Notes: generated by a model not told the origin, from the letters alone. Counted from the first letter of the stretch, positions 11,770 through 24,100 are shown. The stretch: 64,000 bases of DNA from Phocoena phocoena (GCF_963924675.1 NC_089230.1:4961001-5025000), one strand, 5' to 3'. Numbers and translations: made by a program.

Positions 11770-12270
11770 TATTTATATTATATATATTTTTATATAACAT
11801 AAAAATGATAAATATAAGCATAATATAAACATATATTTATATAATAATAATATTATTATTGTTCCTCCCCTTCTTGGGATCAGATAGCAGCTGCCCAGAC
11901 CTGCTGGGCCAGGGACTGACACAGGCTCCGCCTTCTCATTCAGGCTGTGTGTGGAGAGGATTAGGTCACTGCTGAACCATGGTACCTCCTGCCTCAAACC
12001 CCAGCAGACCGGGGGAGGCTGACCCCAGACTCACACAGTGCCTCCAGCAGCCATGCAGATACAGCATCCTTGGCCACCTCATGCCCATCCTGCCCATTGG
12101 ATGGCAGCACAACCCAGATGAGGCCACTGAAGGGCACCGGATGCCCAGGGATCGCCACCTGGTACCAGAATATATTATATATATATTATGTATATATATG
12201 TGTATATATGTTATACCTACATGTAATATATTTATATATTACATATAACATGTATATGTAATTTATATAT
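11770..12270. mobile_element. ~500-bp insert in L1-B ORF2: GC-rich core in TA-rich arms
   Basis: Compared with L1-A, the endonuclease part of ORF2 is interrupted here. The insert has TA-rich arms (11770-11855 and 12170-12270) around a GC-rich core of about 300 bp (11860-12170). The core has an open plus-strand frame from 11979 but no domain I recognise. The family is unknown; it could be a non-autonomous element or a fragment of a copied transcript. Confidence 0.6.
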
Positions 12271-13177
12271 ATTATATCTACTGAGTCTATCTGATCTGTC
12301 ATTTAAGGCCAGTGTTTCCTTATTGATTTTTTTTTTTCTGTCTGGATGATCTGTCCATTGATGTAAGTGGGGCATTAAAGTCCCCTACTGTTATTGTGTT
12401 ACTGTTAATTTTTTCCCTTTATGTCTGCTAATATTTGCTTTATGTATTTAGGTACTCCTATGTTGGGTGCATATATATTTACAAGTGTTATATCTTCTTG
12501 GATTGATCCCTTTTTCACTATGTAATGTCCGTTTTTGTCTCTTGTTACAGTCTTTATTTTAGTCTGTTTTGTCTGATATAAGTATTTTTGCCCTGGCTTT
12601 CTTTTGATTTCCATTTGCATGGCATACCTTTTTCCATGCTCTCACTTTCATTCTGTGTGTGTCTTAAATGAGTCTCTTGTAGTCAGCATATATATAGGTC
12701 TTGTTTTTGTATCCATTCAGCTACTCTGTCTTTTAGGTGGAGCATTTAGTCCATTTACTTTAAAGTAATTATTGATATGTATGTTCTTATTGTCATTTTG
12801 TGAATTGTTTGGGGGTTATTTTGTAGGCCTTTTTTGCCCCTTCTGTTGTTCTCTTCTTTGGGGATTTGATGACTATCTTTAGTGTTGTTTGGATTCCTTT
12901 TTATTTTGTGTATGTGTATCTTCTGTAGATTTTTGGTTTGTCATTACTATGAGGTTTATATATAACAAACTATATATATGCTTGATAGCTTTAAGTTGTT
13001 GATTTCTTAATTTCAAATGCATTTTAACAACCTGCATTGGTACTCTTCTCCCCTCACAATTACTGTTTTTGATATCATGTATCCTTAACTGCTTATTTTG
13101 GATATAGATGATTTTACTACTTTTGTCTTAACCTTCCTATTAGCTTTGTGTGTGGATCATTTCCTATCCTTACTTGA

Positions 13178-13669
13178 ATGTCTGTTTCTTTTCCGAGGTT
13201 AGGGAAGTTTTCAGCTGTTATGTCTTTAATTATGTTCTCAGCGCATTTCTCTCTCTTCTCTTTCTGGGATCCCTACACTGTGAATATTAGTGCTCTTGAT
13301 TTTGTCCCAGGGGGTCTCTTAAACTTTCCTGATTTCTTCTTCTTTCTTTTTTCTGTTCAGCATCAGTGGTTTCTTCTACTCTGTCTTCCAGCTTGCTGAT
13401 CCATTCCTCTGTATCATTTAGTCTACTGTTGATCCCTTCTAGTGTATTTTTCATTTCAGTTATTGTATTCTTCATCTCTGTTTGGTTGTCCTTTATATTT
13501 TTTAACTCTTTATTTAGAAAATTCTAACTTCTCACTCTGTGCATCCATTCTTTTCCTGAGTTCTTTGATCATCTTTATGGTCACTACCCTGAACTCTTTC
13601 TTGGGTAGATTGCCTCTCTCTACTTCACTTAGTTCTTCTTCTGGGGTTTTATCTTGTTCCTTTATTTAG
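13178..13669 (-). pseudogene. L1-B ORF1 remnant, N-terminal part only
   Basis: The piece at 13475-13287 (ITEMKNTLEGINSR...) matches the ORF1 coiled coil, and the flanking sequence matches the N-terminus and the start of the RRM. The C-terminal domain seen in L1-A at 4467-4138 is missing: the sequence passes straight to the ORF2-ORF1 spacer. The start codon equivalent of L1-A reads ATA instead of ATG near 13663. Confidence 0.8.
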
Positions 13670-13679
13670 AACATGTTCC

Positions 13680-14957
13680 ACTGTCATCTCATTTTGCCTA
13701 ACTTGCTGTTTTATGTATCTGGTAGGTTGGTTATGTTTCCCAAACTTGAAGAAGTGGCCTTTTATAGGAGACATCCTATGTATACCAGCAGTGTGCTCCC
13801 CTCTCATCACCAGAGCTATTATGCTCTAGGGGTTCCCCCTGTGATGGCTGTGTGAGTCTTTCTGTTGCTGCAGACTGCCTACGTGGGCAGTCTTGTTGGC
13901 TTGATTGGCCTCTGGTCCGTTTGGCTGCCAAGTCCTGCCTAGCGTGGAGGCTGTTGGCTGCTGATTGGGGGGACTAGATCATGAGGCAGCTGACTGCAGA
14001 ACCCTGGGGGGCCCTGGAGCTAGTGCTGGGTTACTGGTGGGTAGAGTCAGGGTCCAAGAGACCCCTGAGCTGTTTCCTGCCCACTGGTGGGTAAAGAGAG
14101 GTCCTTAGATCTGGGTTTAGGACCCAGGGATCCCAGAGCAGGTGTCAGAGCACCCAGGGATTCTGAGCCTGGTACCTGCCCACTGGTGAGTGAGACTGGG
14201 TCCTGGGTTCTCTGGCTGGAGGGCCATGGGTATCTTGGGTCTAGTGCCTGCATGGTGTGTGTGGCGAAGTCCTGGGTCCTCTGGCAGGTAGGGCTATGCC
14301 CAGAGGTAGCTGTGGGCTCAGGGGGTCTTAAGGCAACCTGTCCGCTGGTGGGTGGGGCTGTGTCCATGCCCAGTTAGTTGCTTGGCATGAGGAGTCCCAG
14401 CACTGGTGCCTGCAGGCTTTTGGGCAAGGGTAGCCTTGGGTCCTGGGACTAATAAGCTAGAGGGAAGATTCCAAAATGGCACTTGCCACTACCACTGTCC
14501 ACGTGGTGGAAGGAGCTCCAAGAAATGGTTGCTTCCATTGTCTAAGTCCCCAGGGTGAGCTGAAGTTGCCTCCTGCCTCACCAAGAAACTCTTCAGGATC
14601 AGCAGGTATCTAACCCAAGCTCCTATAGGATTACTGCATCTGCCCTGGGTTTCAGAGCATGTGAGATTTTGTGTGAGCCCTTTAAGTGAGGAGTCTCTTA
14701 TTTCCACTAGCCCTCTGAGACTCCCAAAAGTAAGCCCCACTGGCCTGGGAGATATGGGATTTGACTGTATTGTGACCCCACCCCTCCTACTCATCTCACC
14801 ATGGTTCCCTCTTTATATCTTTAGTTGTAGAAGAGTTTTTTTCTGGTAGGTTCCAGTCTTTTTCATCAATGGTTATTCTGCAGACATTTGTGATTTTGGT
14901 GCGCTAGTGAGAGGAGGTGAGCTCAGGGGCTTTCTACCTTAGCATCTTGCACCTGCC
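13680..14957 (-). other. L1-B 5' UTR
   Basis: GC-rich sequence upstream of the ORF1 remnant, with loosely repeated phrases (CCCACTGGTGGGT and GGGTCCTGGG variants at 14080-14360), ending in a G/C-rich block next to the target-site duplication. Open frames on both strands here come from the internal repetition. Confidence 0.8.
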
Positions 14958-14976
14958 CTGAATGATCCAATATTTT
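14958..14976. repeat. Right target-site duplication of L1-B
   Basis: CTGAATGATCCAATATTTT, 18 of 19 bases identical to 8241-8259. It directly follows the 5' end of L1-B (read on the minus strand). Confidence 0.93.
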
Positions 14977-16000
14977 AACTCCATTTACCCCTTTCTAATG
15001 TATATACTATTGATGGACATTTAATTTTATATTGTTTTTGATAAACCTCAAAATATTATTTTATACAAAGTTTATTTAAACTTATGCACATATTTATGAC
15101 TTGTGATCTTTACTTCTATTTGCATGTCAGATATTTCATCAAGGATCACTTTTCTTCTGCCTAAAATACGTCTTTTAGAATTCCCTTTAGCATAGGTCTG
15201 CTGGCAAACTCTTACTTTCGGTTAATCTGAAAATATATTTTGCACTTATTCTTGAAATATTTTCACTAAGTATGAAATTTAGAAAGTCTAGATGTGGATT
15301 TCTTTTTGTTCATTAACCTTATTGAATTTATGATTTGGTGTTTTTCATTAGATCTGGAAACGTCTCATAGTTTCTTCACTTATTGGCCTTGCCTAGTGAT
15401 CTCCTTTTCCTTCTAGAACCCTGAGTACATGTATATTGGAAATCACTCTGTCTTTCATATTTTTCGTATCTCATTCACATTGTCCGTGCTACATCTGGTT
15501 ATTTTCTTAATTTTCTTTTCAGATGTATCTAATCTTTCAAACCTAAGCATTAGGATTTCACTTTCAATTATTATATTTTTCACTTATAGGCATTCTATTT
15601 GTCTCTTATATGTCCTTAGTTGTTCTAATAAGTTTCTTATTTTTCACACATATTTCCAAGTTTGTCTTTTATTTCCTTCAATGTATTAGACATAGAAATT
15701 TTGTAGTCTGTTCCTGGTACCTCTCATACCTTTAAGTCTTTGTGACTCTATTTCTGCTGTATCTGTATCTGTATTTCTATCCTTACACACATATATGAGT
15801 TTTCACTGCTGGTGCCTTATTTCCTTGTTTGCTTATTCATTCATTTTTCTTGGAACTGTATTTGTTGGAAAAGTCTGAGGCCTGCGGTGAAGGAATATTT
15901 TTCCAGAGAAGATTTATGCTTTGTTTCTGGAAGGTTTAAACCAGATCTTTGGCTTGAGATGGTTTTTAGTCCATCAAGGAGGCTTGAATTCAGGCTGCAA
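14977..16000 (-). mobile_element. Old L1M fragment, spacer and ORF1 region
   Basis: Plus-strand text such as TTTAGCATAGGTCTGCTGGC (15187-15206) and the later stretch up to about 15850 matches the reverse complement of old L1M spacer and ORF1. It follows on from the fragment at 7375-7830 in the right order, so the two were probably one element before insertion of the repeats between them. The right end is uncertain. Confidence 0.65.
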
Positions 16001-16978
16001 GTTGGTGTGAAGATACCTTGTGGTTAAACTTCTCAGGGACAGCCTGCTTTTCTCTTCCTCCACCAGGCAGACTCAGAGCTGTAAGTGGACACTTCTCCGT
16101 ATGGTCCTTTGTATGTCTGTGTGGGCAAGTCCTTTCTAATATACCCTTGTACTAAGGAGTCCCAGCTGTTTGAGGTGCGGGCTCCTATTGGACTCCCCAC
16201 CTTGGGCTGGTGCCAAGTCTTGCATACTGTACTGCATACCTCACAAAATAATGAAATTGAGACACAGGTTTCCTGGCCTAGCAAATATCCCCTTAGCAAG
16301 AGCCAGTCTCCATGCTCCAGTTACTTCTCTAGGTTCATGCCATCATCTAAACTTTGACTAGAGGCTTCCTGACTTTCTTGCTACTTTGTTGGCTTAAAAG
16401 GTTTTGATAATTTATACAATGTTTTGCTGTTTTCAGTGGGAGCACATATTTGAATACTCAGTCTGATGTATTACCAGACACAGAAATCTATCATTCAGTT
16501 TAGAACAGTCATTCACTGGTTATCTTTCAAGTGTTAGAACCGATTCTATGTGCTAGATGCATAACACAAGGGTCCCATCTCAAGGTCATCATGAGCTGGT
16601 GATAGACACAGAGGAGTGTGAGAAGGTACTACAGACATTTCCAGAGTGCCTTACGGGAGTTCTCAGATACTTGGAAGGGTTGACTAACCATTTGGCAGTT
16701 CAGCAGAGACTTTCTGACTTCAGTGTTGAAAAACAAGGATCAGTTAGCCAGCAAAATTAGGAAGCAAATAATGGTGTTCAGAGGAAATAGCAAGTGGCAT
16801 GGTTAAAGCTTGGAGAGGTGAAAGAGCACATCTGTTGGAATAACAATCATTCAAATAGGACTGGCATTCAGAGCGCGAGGGGCAGAGAGGGCGGGGAGAG
16901 ATGCTGCTGGGGAGCTGAGCATGAAGGGTGTGTGAGTGTTGCCAGGATTCTTGAGTAAGATCATCAGCTGTGTGTTTG
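16000..16978. other. Non-coding flank, no recognised feature
   Basis: Mixed-composition sequence. Open frames are 60-90 codons with no domain and no splice context. I see no confident repeat or gene. Confidence 0.6.
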
Positions 16979-17988
16979 GTTGACTTGAAGCCCCCCAAGA
17001 GTGTGTTTCAGGAACAGGTTGACTTGAAGCTCCCCAAGAGCATGTTTCGGAAACACGTTGACAAATCCTCCCAAGAGCGTGTTTCGGGAACAGGTTGACT
17101 TGAAGCCCCCCAAGAGCGTGTTTCGGGAACAGGTTGACTTGAAGCCCCCAAGAGCGTGTTTCAGGAACAGGTTGACTTGAAGCTCCCCAAGAGCATGTTT
17201 CGGAAACACGTTGACTTGAAGCTCCCCCAAGAGCGTGTTTCAGGAACAGGTTGACTTGAAGCCCCCCAAGAGCGTGTTTAAAGAACAGGTTGACTTGAAG
17301 CCCCCCAAGAGCGTGTTTAAAGAACAGGTTGACTTGAAGTCCCCCAAGAGCGTGTTTCGGGAACACATTGACTTGAGCCCCCCAAGAGCGTGTTTAAAGA
17401 ACAGGTTGACTTGAAGCCTCCCAAGAGCATGTTTCGGAAACACGTTGACTTGAAGCCCCCCAAGACCGTGTTTCAGGAACAGGTTGACTTGAGCCCCCAA
17501 GAGCGTGTTTCGGGAACACGTTGACTTGAGCCCCCCAAGAGCGTGTTTAAAGAACAGGTTGACTTGAAGCCCCCCCAAGAGCGTATTTTGGGAACAGGTT
17601 GACTTGAAGCCTCCCAAGAGCGTGTTTCAGAAACACGTTGACTTGAAGCCCCCCCATAAGCGTGTTTCGGGAACACGTTGACTTGAAGTCCCCCAGGAGT
17701 GTGTTTTGGAAACACGTTGACTTGAAGCCTCCCAAGAGCGTGTTTCAGAAACACGTTGACTTGAAGCCCCCCCATAAGCGTGTTTCGGGAACACGTTGAC
17801 TTGAAGTCCCCCAGGAGTGTGTTTTGGAAACACGTTGACTTGAAGCCCCCCAAGAGCGTGTTTCAGGAACAGGTTGACTTGAGCCCCCCAAGAGCGTGTT
17901 TCAAGAACAGGTTGACTTGAAGCCCCCCAAGAGCGTGGTTTGGGAACAGGTTGACTTGAAGCCCCTCAAGAACGTGTTTCGGGAACAA
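16979..17988. repeat. Minisatellite, ~26 units of 39 bp
   Basis: Tandem units of the form GTTGACTTGAAGCCCCCCAA followed by GAGCGTGTTTCGGGAACAG (variants CAGGAACAG, AAAGAACAG, GGAAACAC). The unit is 39 bp, a multiple of three, so reverse-strand frames stay open for long stretches and give spurious 13-residue repeats (GGLQVNLFLKHAL type). Units vary by 1-bp changes in the C run and by the GTTTNNGGAACA block. A three-unit block of 118 bp is duplicated at 17601-17836. Confidence 0.97.
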
Positions 17989-20924
17989 CAATAGTCATGG
18001 TTCGTCCCACTAGCGGGCTTTTGCTTTGCAGAGGAAGGCAGGTGTGTGAGGTGGTTTGGAGGCGACTGTTTTACAAAGGTGGGTTTTTGGGGAAGGGGTG
18101 CTGGATTCTGGTGACTGGAGAGGCTGGAATAGACAGAGGCATAGAGTGGGGGTGAGGGGGATTAAAGCAGATGCTAAAGGGATATGAATGTTGTGTGAAA
18201 GTGACAAATATCTCAAAGGAGATGTCTGCAGGAATCGCTGCTTTGAGCATAACACAACCTCAGTAACAATAGCTTGTCCACAAGGTTAAATTGTAATTGG
18301 CATGTCAGGGGCTTGCAGAAAGGAGGATAATACAAAAAACAGAATCTGTCTGGGCTCTAGACTCCGAAAAAAATGAGGGATGGGAGTGGGAAAGCCCAGG
18401 CGCGTTCTCTAGTTTGGAAGGGCGTCTGAGTCGGGTGGAGGATTAGCTAGAAACAGTAAGTCAGAAGCAGAGGTGCTGTCCAAGGGTGATGGGGTGACTG
18501 CAGTGGTCCAGCATCAACATGGCGGCCGCGCCTGGACAGGAAGATGATGGAGAATGAAACTAACAGGGTGGTCACCGGAAGCGGGAGGTCCCGAGAGAAA
18601 GGAGTCAAGGCTGACTTCCAGGTTCATGGGCAACAAGTGGATGGTGAGATAGAAATCTCTGAAAGGGAAGATGGGGGGTTCCATGTTGGATTTGTTGGGT
18701 CTCAAGCATCCTTTTCCATAGCTTTGCAGGTACCTCCACCACAAGGCGGGAAAATATATTGAATTTGATTCTAAATAGTGGGGAAGAACTTAAAATGGAA
18801 ATAGCCTTTGGTAAAATGCCGTATGACTGTAAACAGTGTCCACAATTTAAGTTCATGCCCACTAAGTTCAGTTCACTCCCATCCCAGAGGTTTCTTACGT
18901 GACCAGATGGAGGAAGCTGTCATGTAACATGCAGTACTTTTAAATCTACATGGCATGTAGATGAAACTTCCTTAAGATTCCGAGTGAAAAATGAGGTTCC
19001 CCGCACGATTACATTGCTGACCGTCTACATTTTTCCCAGCTTTATTACCAACTCAATTTCATTATTCTAGTCAGTTGACCAATGGCATCATTTTCACACC
19101 TCTGTTATTTTAAAAACGGGGCTTCCAACCTCAAAAATCCATTTACTTGAACAACTGCTACTGTGGTTCCATGTTTATACAAAGCTTTCTCCTCTACTCC
19201 ACAACTCAGCTCCCATCCTGACTTTCTTTTGCAGTCTGGAGCTTGGAAAGCTGCTCTCATGCCAATTACAAGGCTCTTGCTTTCTGACAAGCATTCTGAT
19301 CTGCTCCAAGAAAACAAAATTTCTAGCATGCGCTTTACTGTGGAAGCGTGGTAGATAAAACCCAAGAATGTGAGAGTTTACAAGTTTAGAAAACAACAGC
19401 CACACCGACACTGGCGATCTCGCCACCTCCTTTCCCCGCCATTTTTCGCCAGCTGCCCCATTAGGAGGGTGTTTTGACCATTCTCATCATCAGTTCTCAC
19501 GGGATTCTCCTCTGACCACCTGAGGGGCCCAGTCTCAGTTCTGGTCTCACCTCCCCCTCACTCTGGCTTCTTCTCTCTGAGTTGTTTAAGAGCAGCTCTA
19601 TGTCACATTCCAATGAGTAATTTTGTTATTACTGCATTTTCTATCATAGCTTTCAGAGGGGCTGGGTTTCTTGCAAAGCAAAGCTGTCCTCACACAGGCA
19701 GCGTAAGAGCCTAAGATATTCAAGAGTGTAATCGTGCTCGGTGTCTGATTACCCCTCGGAACCAAGTCGATGGCTCTTTCAAAGGCTGCAGCCGGCTTCT
19801 ACTGTCTGCATGCTGGCCTGGTCCCCGTGGAAATAGTGAAGCAAAATCTGTCCTACAGGAAGCATGTCAGGAAACAGCAGGCACGTGGGTAGTGCACAGA
19901 TGGGGTTGCTTATTCTACACCTTCCCTTGACGACAAAGGGCAGTGGGCCTGGCAGACCTCGCTCCAGTCACCCACGTTGTTCGCGGGAGAGGGTTCTCTC
20001 TGCACTGCTCACTCCTCTGACAATGACAGCAAAGCCAGTCACTGCCTGGGAAAGTCACAGATGTGTCTTGGAGGGACTGGTAAAGTGACAGTGGGGCTTC
20101 CTTTGCAGGAACACGGACGAAATGATGACCAGCAGAGCCTCCTTCATCTTCATTTGCTTGTCAGTTCTTTGGTTGTATTTCTTCAACATTAGGGTTTAAA
20201 AGAATAACCTTCCTGCAAGTTCTGTGGTCCATGAAAAAGGACATTAGGGTGTCTGGTCACCGTAGGCCGTGCCCCTGGTGCCTTGACATCAGTGAGCAGA
20301 GGACAGGGGTTTAAAAGTCATTTCTGGGAAGGTTTCTCAGCGAAGGGTTGGAGGCTGTCGGCACTAGGCTGGCATCTGTGTGCCTCCTCTTGGTCACCAG
20401 CCGAATCGTTTACATGCATGTGTCTCATCTGAATATTCATACGATAGAAAAACAGCGGGGAATAAACATCCTAATCTAATTGTTGGGGGTATGTGCAGGT
20501 ATTGTTGATCTTTGAAATTTTCAAGTCACATAAACTGAAGTTTAATGTACAAAGTAGAATTTATTCTAAGGATATATAGGGTTTAAATAGCATTGCTTAA
20601 GAGTGACACATCCAGCAATCACAGTCGTATATGCCTGTTATAGGTGGGGGAGGAGTCTAGCTTGATTTTATTTGAAAACTTTGGTTTGTTATGAAATGCG
20701 TCAATTATTTTAATCACGTAGAAAATGTGCAAAAGATGTTGCTTAACACTTCCAAGAGCGCCTGTGGGTGCCCGACCTTGAGTGCGTGCATTTCTTAGGA
20801 AGGCGTGTTACGTCCTTTCAGGACTTTAATAAGGTAGGAAATGCCCCCGACCATTGACTCCAAATAGTTTAAGTGTATGTTTATTTGTATTTAAATAAAT
20901 GCAGCACCAGGAAAAACACAAGAC
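17989..20924. other. Intergenic sequence without a recognised gene
   Basis: No exon with splice sites and coding character is visible. Within it, 18480-18760 resembles an ancient interspersed repeat also seen at 50370-50670 and 58700-59190. The remainder looks like unique DNA. Confidence 0.6.
18480..18760. repeat. Ancient interspersed repeat, family unassigned
   Basis: Phrases for a GTGACTGCAGTGGTCCAG start, a GAAAGGAGTCAAGGCTGACT middle and a GGTTCATGGGCAACAAGTGG part fit a widespread old mammalian repeat, also recognisable at 50370-50670 and 58700-59190. The assignment is by memory of the pattern and is weak. Confidence 0.4.
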
Positions 20925-21130
20925 AATAATGGCAAACACTCGCTGAACATATACCATTCCCAGTCTAATGTGCTAAAAAGCTTACATTCCTTATTAGCTC
21001 ATTTAATCCTCTGAAGGGCCCTAGGAGGTGGGCACTGTCTGCCCATTTTGTAGATGAGAAATCTGAGATTTGAGGTTTAAATAACCTGTTCAGAATCACC
21101 AGATGTAAAAAGTCACCATAAACCCAGATA
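20925..21130 (+). repeat. MIR SINE
   Basis: Contains the MIR core phrases: CTCATTTAATCCTC (20998-21011), then an AGGAGGTGGGCACTGTCTGC-like stretch, CCCATTTTGTAGATGAGAAA, and a CAGAATCACCAGATG end. It is diverged, as expected for this old family. Confidence 0.8.
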
Positions 21131-24100
21131 ACCTATGTTACGCTGATAAATGGAGATCCTGTGTTGTGGGAAAGATATTAATATAAAACCTTAGAGATGA
21201 AGGATTCTAACTGGAAATTCTGAGTGATGGACAAGTACTCTTAACTCTTTTAAAAAAACACAGATGTGACTTTTTTGGGGAGAGTAAGAGCTCAACCCTG
21301 TTGTGCTGGATGGGAGAAGGGGCTACTACTGGGCCACAGAAGAAAACCCTGCTTCATATCTCCACCTGGCTGTGGTTCATATCACTGTCTGGCGTTACTG
21401 TGTCTGTGTACAAAACTGGGGAGAGCACTGGGGTGATACCTCAGGTTTGCAAGGCAGTGGTTTCCAAGGTCTGTTCCCAGATGCTCTTGGGGCAGGTCTG
21501 TGACACACACAGGATATTGGTGCCGTCATCATAGATGGCAAACTATTATTCAACCTAAAATCTGTTTATGGCAATAATGACAAGGGCAACAAATGCCTCA
21601 TTCCTTGAAGGGGGAGGGGAAGTCACGTTACTGCTAATATTTGGGAAAATACAAATTGCTAAAAAGCACACCACCATATAGGACAGAATCCCAGGCGAAG
21701 AAACCTGTGAATCGAGAACTCGAAGAGACTCGGGCGCTTTTTGCTCTCCTCGGTCCAAAGGAGAAATCAAACGTCATGTGAGAAATAGGTTTGCAAATTG
21801 TTACACACCTCCCAAAAGGAAGCATGAGATTGAGCTCTTCTCCAAAATCCTAGTTGTTCTTGCCCAGGGTTTGCTGAGTGCCCGATGGTGCGGCCACGCG
21901 GGCCGGACAGCAGAGCCGCCCTGAGCATCCTCCCTGCTGCTTCTCATTGGACGCCCCGTGCTGGCCGGTGCATTTCAAGCTAGGCTGTGTGCTCCTTGAT
22001 TACTGAAAAGTGGTTAAAATTCGGTAATTTCCATTCCCTGAGTCCTAACCTAAGTCTGTACTTTCCAAGGATTTATTAATGAAAGTAAGTCAAGACCAAT
22101 TGATTTCTGTTGTGAAAACGATGCAGAACTCCCTTTAGAAGCCCAAACACTCACACTTTAAGGCAACAGTTTCAGACACGTGTTTGGCGAGTGCTTTTTA
22201 GTCTCCTGTGTATCATTTCAAATATTAGCAGTAGGTGATTTTTTTAAGCTTTTGTTATAGAGAATGAGGCCTTTGTACTCACTGGTAATTATTGGTAAAA
22301 ATGACTTTTAGGTTAAATAAACAAGAGTTTATAGACTAGGGCTCAATTTAGATGTGGCGTAGTATTTTAATAGTAGATATTTCAGTTCTGCTTAAATGGC
22401 CAACTGTACAGTTTGGAAAAACCCACATCAGATGTAAGAGCTTTATAAGTGCACAGGCCCTACCAGCAGACAGCTTTCTGATGGAAACATTAGTGTGAAT
22501 ATCTCCTTAAGTAAACGGCTACAGCCTACTGGACATTAGAAGTAAGAGACCAATCGTTTATGAATAGAACTTACGTACTGGATCCCAGGAGGACCAAAAG
22601 TCATGTCTTGTAGATAATACCTTATGTTTTGGTAGGAAGAGTAAACAGATTATAACAATTTTTGGTAACAGAAAGTCAAGATAAATTTCAGATCGTGAAA
22701 CGTTGACACCTGCCATGTTCTAAATAGGAGATAATGGGTAAGTGAACAATCCTCGTTTTCTGTTTGTTGTATTTAACTCTGAACTTCTTTCAACTTGGAG
22801 CTGTCACATTTAATATCACATTGTGACTCTCCCCAGAGTGACAGGTTCTGCTTTACCCCACCCCTGGTATAAAGGGAATGGATTTTAAGTCCATCCAAAA
22901 TATTAGCCGCTCAGCTAGTGCCTCCTGAACCGGGGTCTCTGGTTCAGGCTACTAGTAGCATCGTCCGTTGCTCCCTGTCACCTATTCCATTATTTTCTAA
23001 ATGTACCACGACTGGAAAAACTTTGGGAAGCCCTGTTCTGGGGAGCCAACCTGACCCCCAGGGTTCTGGGGCAAAAGCCAGGCCTCCTGACATAACACTT
23101 TCTCCTTCTCCTTCACCTTTGCTGAGAGAGGTGGGTATGGTATCTAGGTTGGGCCATAAAGTGACGGAAAAGTTTGGAATAGTTTGGCAGAAAGCATAAA
23201 GTTGGGTGCACTCTGGGATAAGCGAGAGGTAGGGATGCGGGGGAAGACGCTAGTTCAGGATTCCAAAGCCGAGGGGATGGGGGTTCTGAGGCGCGGGACC
23301 GCTCATTCAGATGCCACCAGCAAAGGTCCTCGCACGCCAAGCACGCTGGGGAAATGGGAGAGAGCGAGTGACTGGAATTGCCCGGATACGTGACTCCTTC
23401 CCCCTTCACGCCTCAGCACTGAGACACACGCTGGAGGTCGCCTGTCACAATGCAATTCCATCAGACACACATCTGGAAAACGTTTTGTTTTTAGCAAATG
23501 CCACCTGAAGCGGTAAATAGGCTGCAGAGTGGGGTTCACTTACAGTACAGATCTTTGTGTCAGTGAAGCCCCGTGAGAAAATCGTGCCTCATAAATTTGA
23601 GCTGTTCTGCTCTGAAAGTGCCACTTCTCAGCGTGTTGCAGAGGTTTGAACCAACCACTCCCAGGTCTGTCGCCCGTGTGTATGTATTTAGGAAGACCGT
23701 TTCTGGGTCTCTCTCTGGGCACCTGCTTCCTCATCTGCAAGCAGTAGGGTGTGAGTCTGCACGGTCACAAAGTTACTGTTACTTCTAAGGGGCTTCGACG
23801 AGTTTTCTGTTCTCTAATTCTTCTTATTTAGGATGCTTATAAAAAGATGCTAGGCCGTCTCTGAGATATGGACGCTTGGATAAACTGCTTTCTGGATGCT
23901 GCCCATCCCTCAGTAACTTAAGTGTATGCTTAAAGTGATGATCAAAGATAGTCCTGAACGTTGGAATATGAATGAGCGACATAGTCTGTTTTGTAGATGG
24001 AAGAGACAGGGCAGGATGGCCCCGGCACTGGTGCCATCAAACGCACACACAGGCTCGGGTTGTTCTAGGACCCAGTGATCGCCCACCTCCTTCTTCCTGC

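Larger units (their letters stand above)
8515..12796 (-). pseudogene. L1-B ORF2, heavily decayed
   Basis: Open pieces on the minus strand are 12620-12405 (endonuclease part with VNIYAPN), 11283-11083, 10991-10653 and 10542-10270 (reverse transcriptase N-terminal and palm parts, with KSPGRDGF and [15 protein letters not shown]) and 8910-8573 (C-terminal part with YDPATPLL). Many frameshifts and stops separate them. The span includes the insert at about 11770-12270. The natural ends are set by alignment with L1-A. Confidence 0.88.
8260..14957 (-). mobile_element. Second full-length LINE-1 (L1-B), older, antisense
   Basis: Minus-strand order: 5' UTR (14957 to about 13680), ORF1 remnant, a long ORF2-ORF1 spacer (about 13177-12797), ORF2 remnant (about 12796-8515), 3' UTR (to 8260). 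It is bounded by a 19-bp direct repeat. It aligns by eye with L1-A over ORF2 but carries many indels and substitutions, so it is older. It contains a 500-bp foreign insert near 11770-12270 and a TG microsatellite at about 8657-8697. Confidence 0.93.

Noticed and set aside
11979..12248. 89-codon plus-strand ORF as a possible gene
   Set aside because: It lies in an insert inside a dead L1, runs into a TA microsatellite, and has no recognisable domain.
16851..17853. Long minus-strand open frames with 13-residue repeats
   Set aside because: They follow from a 39-bp tandem repeat with no stop in the unit, are open in more than one frame, and lack splice sites or a start context.
16979..17988. Possible CRISPR-like array
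   Set aside because: Units are contiguous with no unique spacers, and the DNA is mammalian.
16979..17988. Array of CTCF-type sites in the minisatellite
   Set aside because: The C-rich part of the unit only loosely resembles the CTCF core and lacks the GGGGGC-type portion; not supportable by eye.
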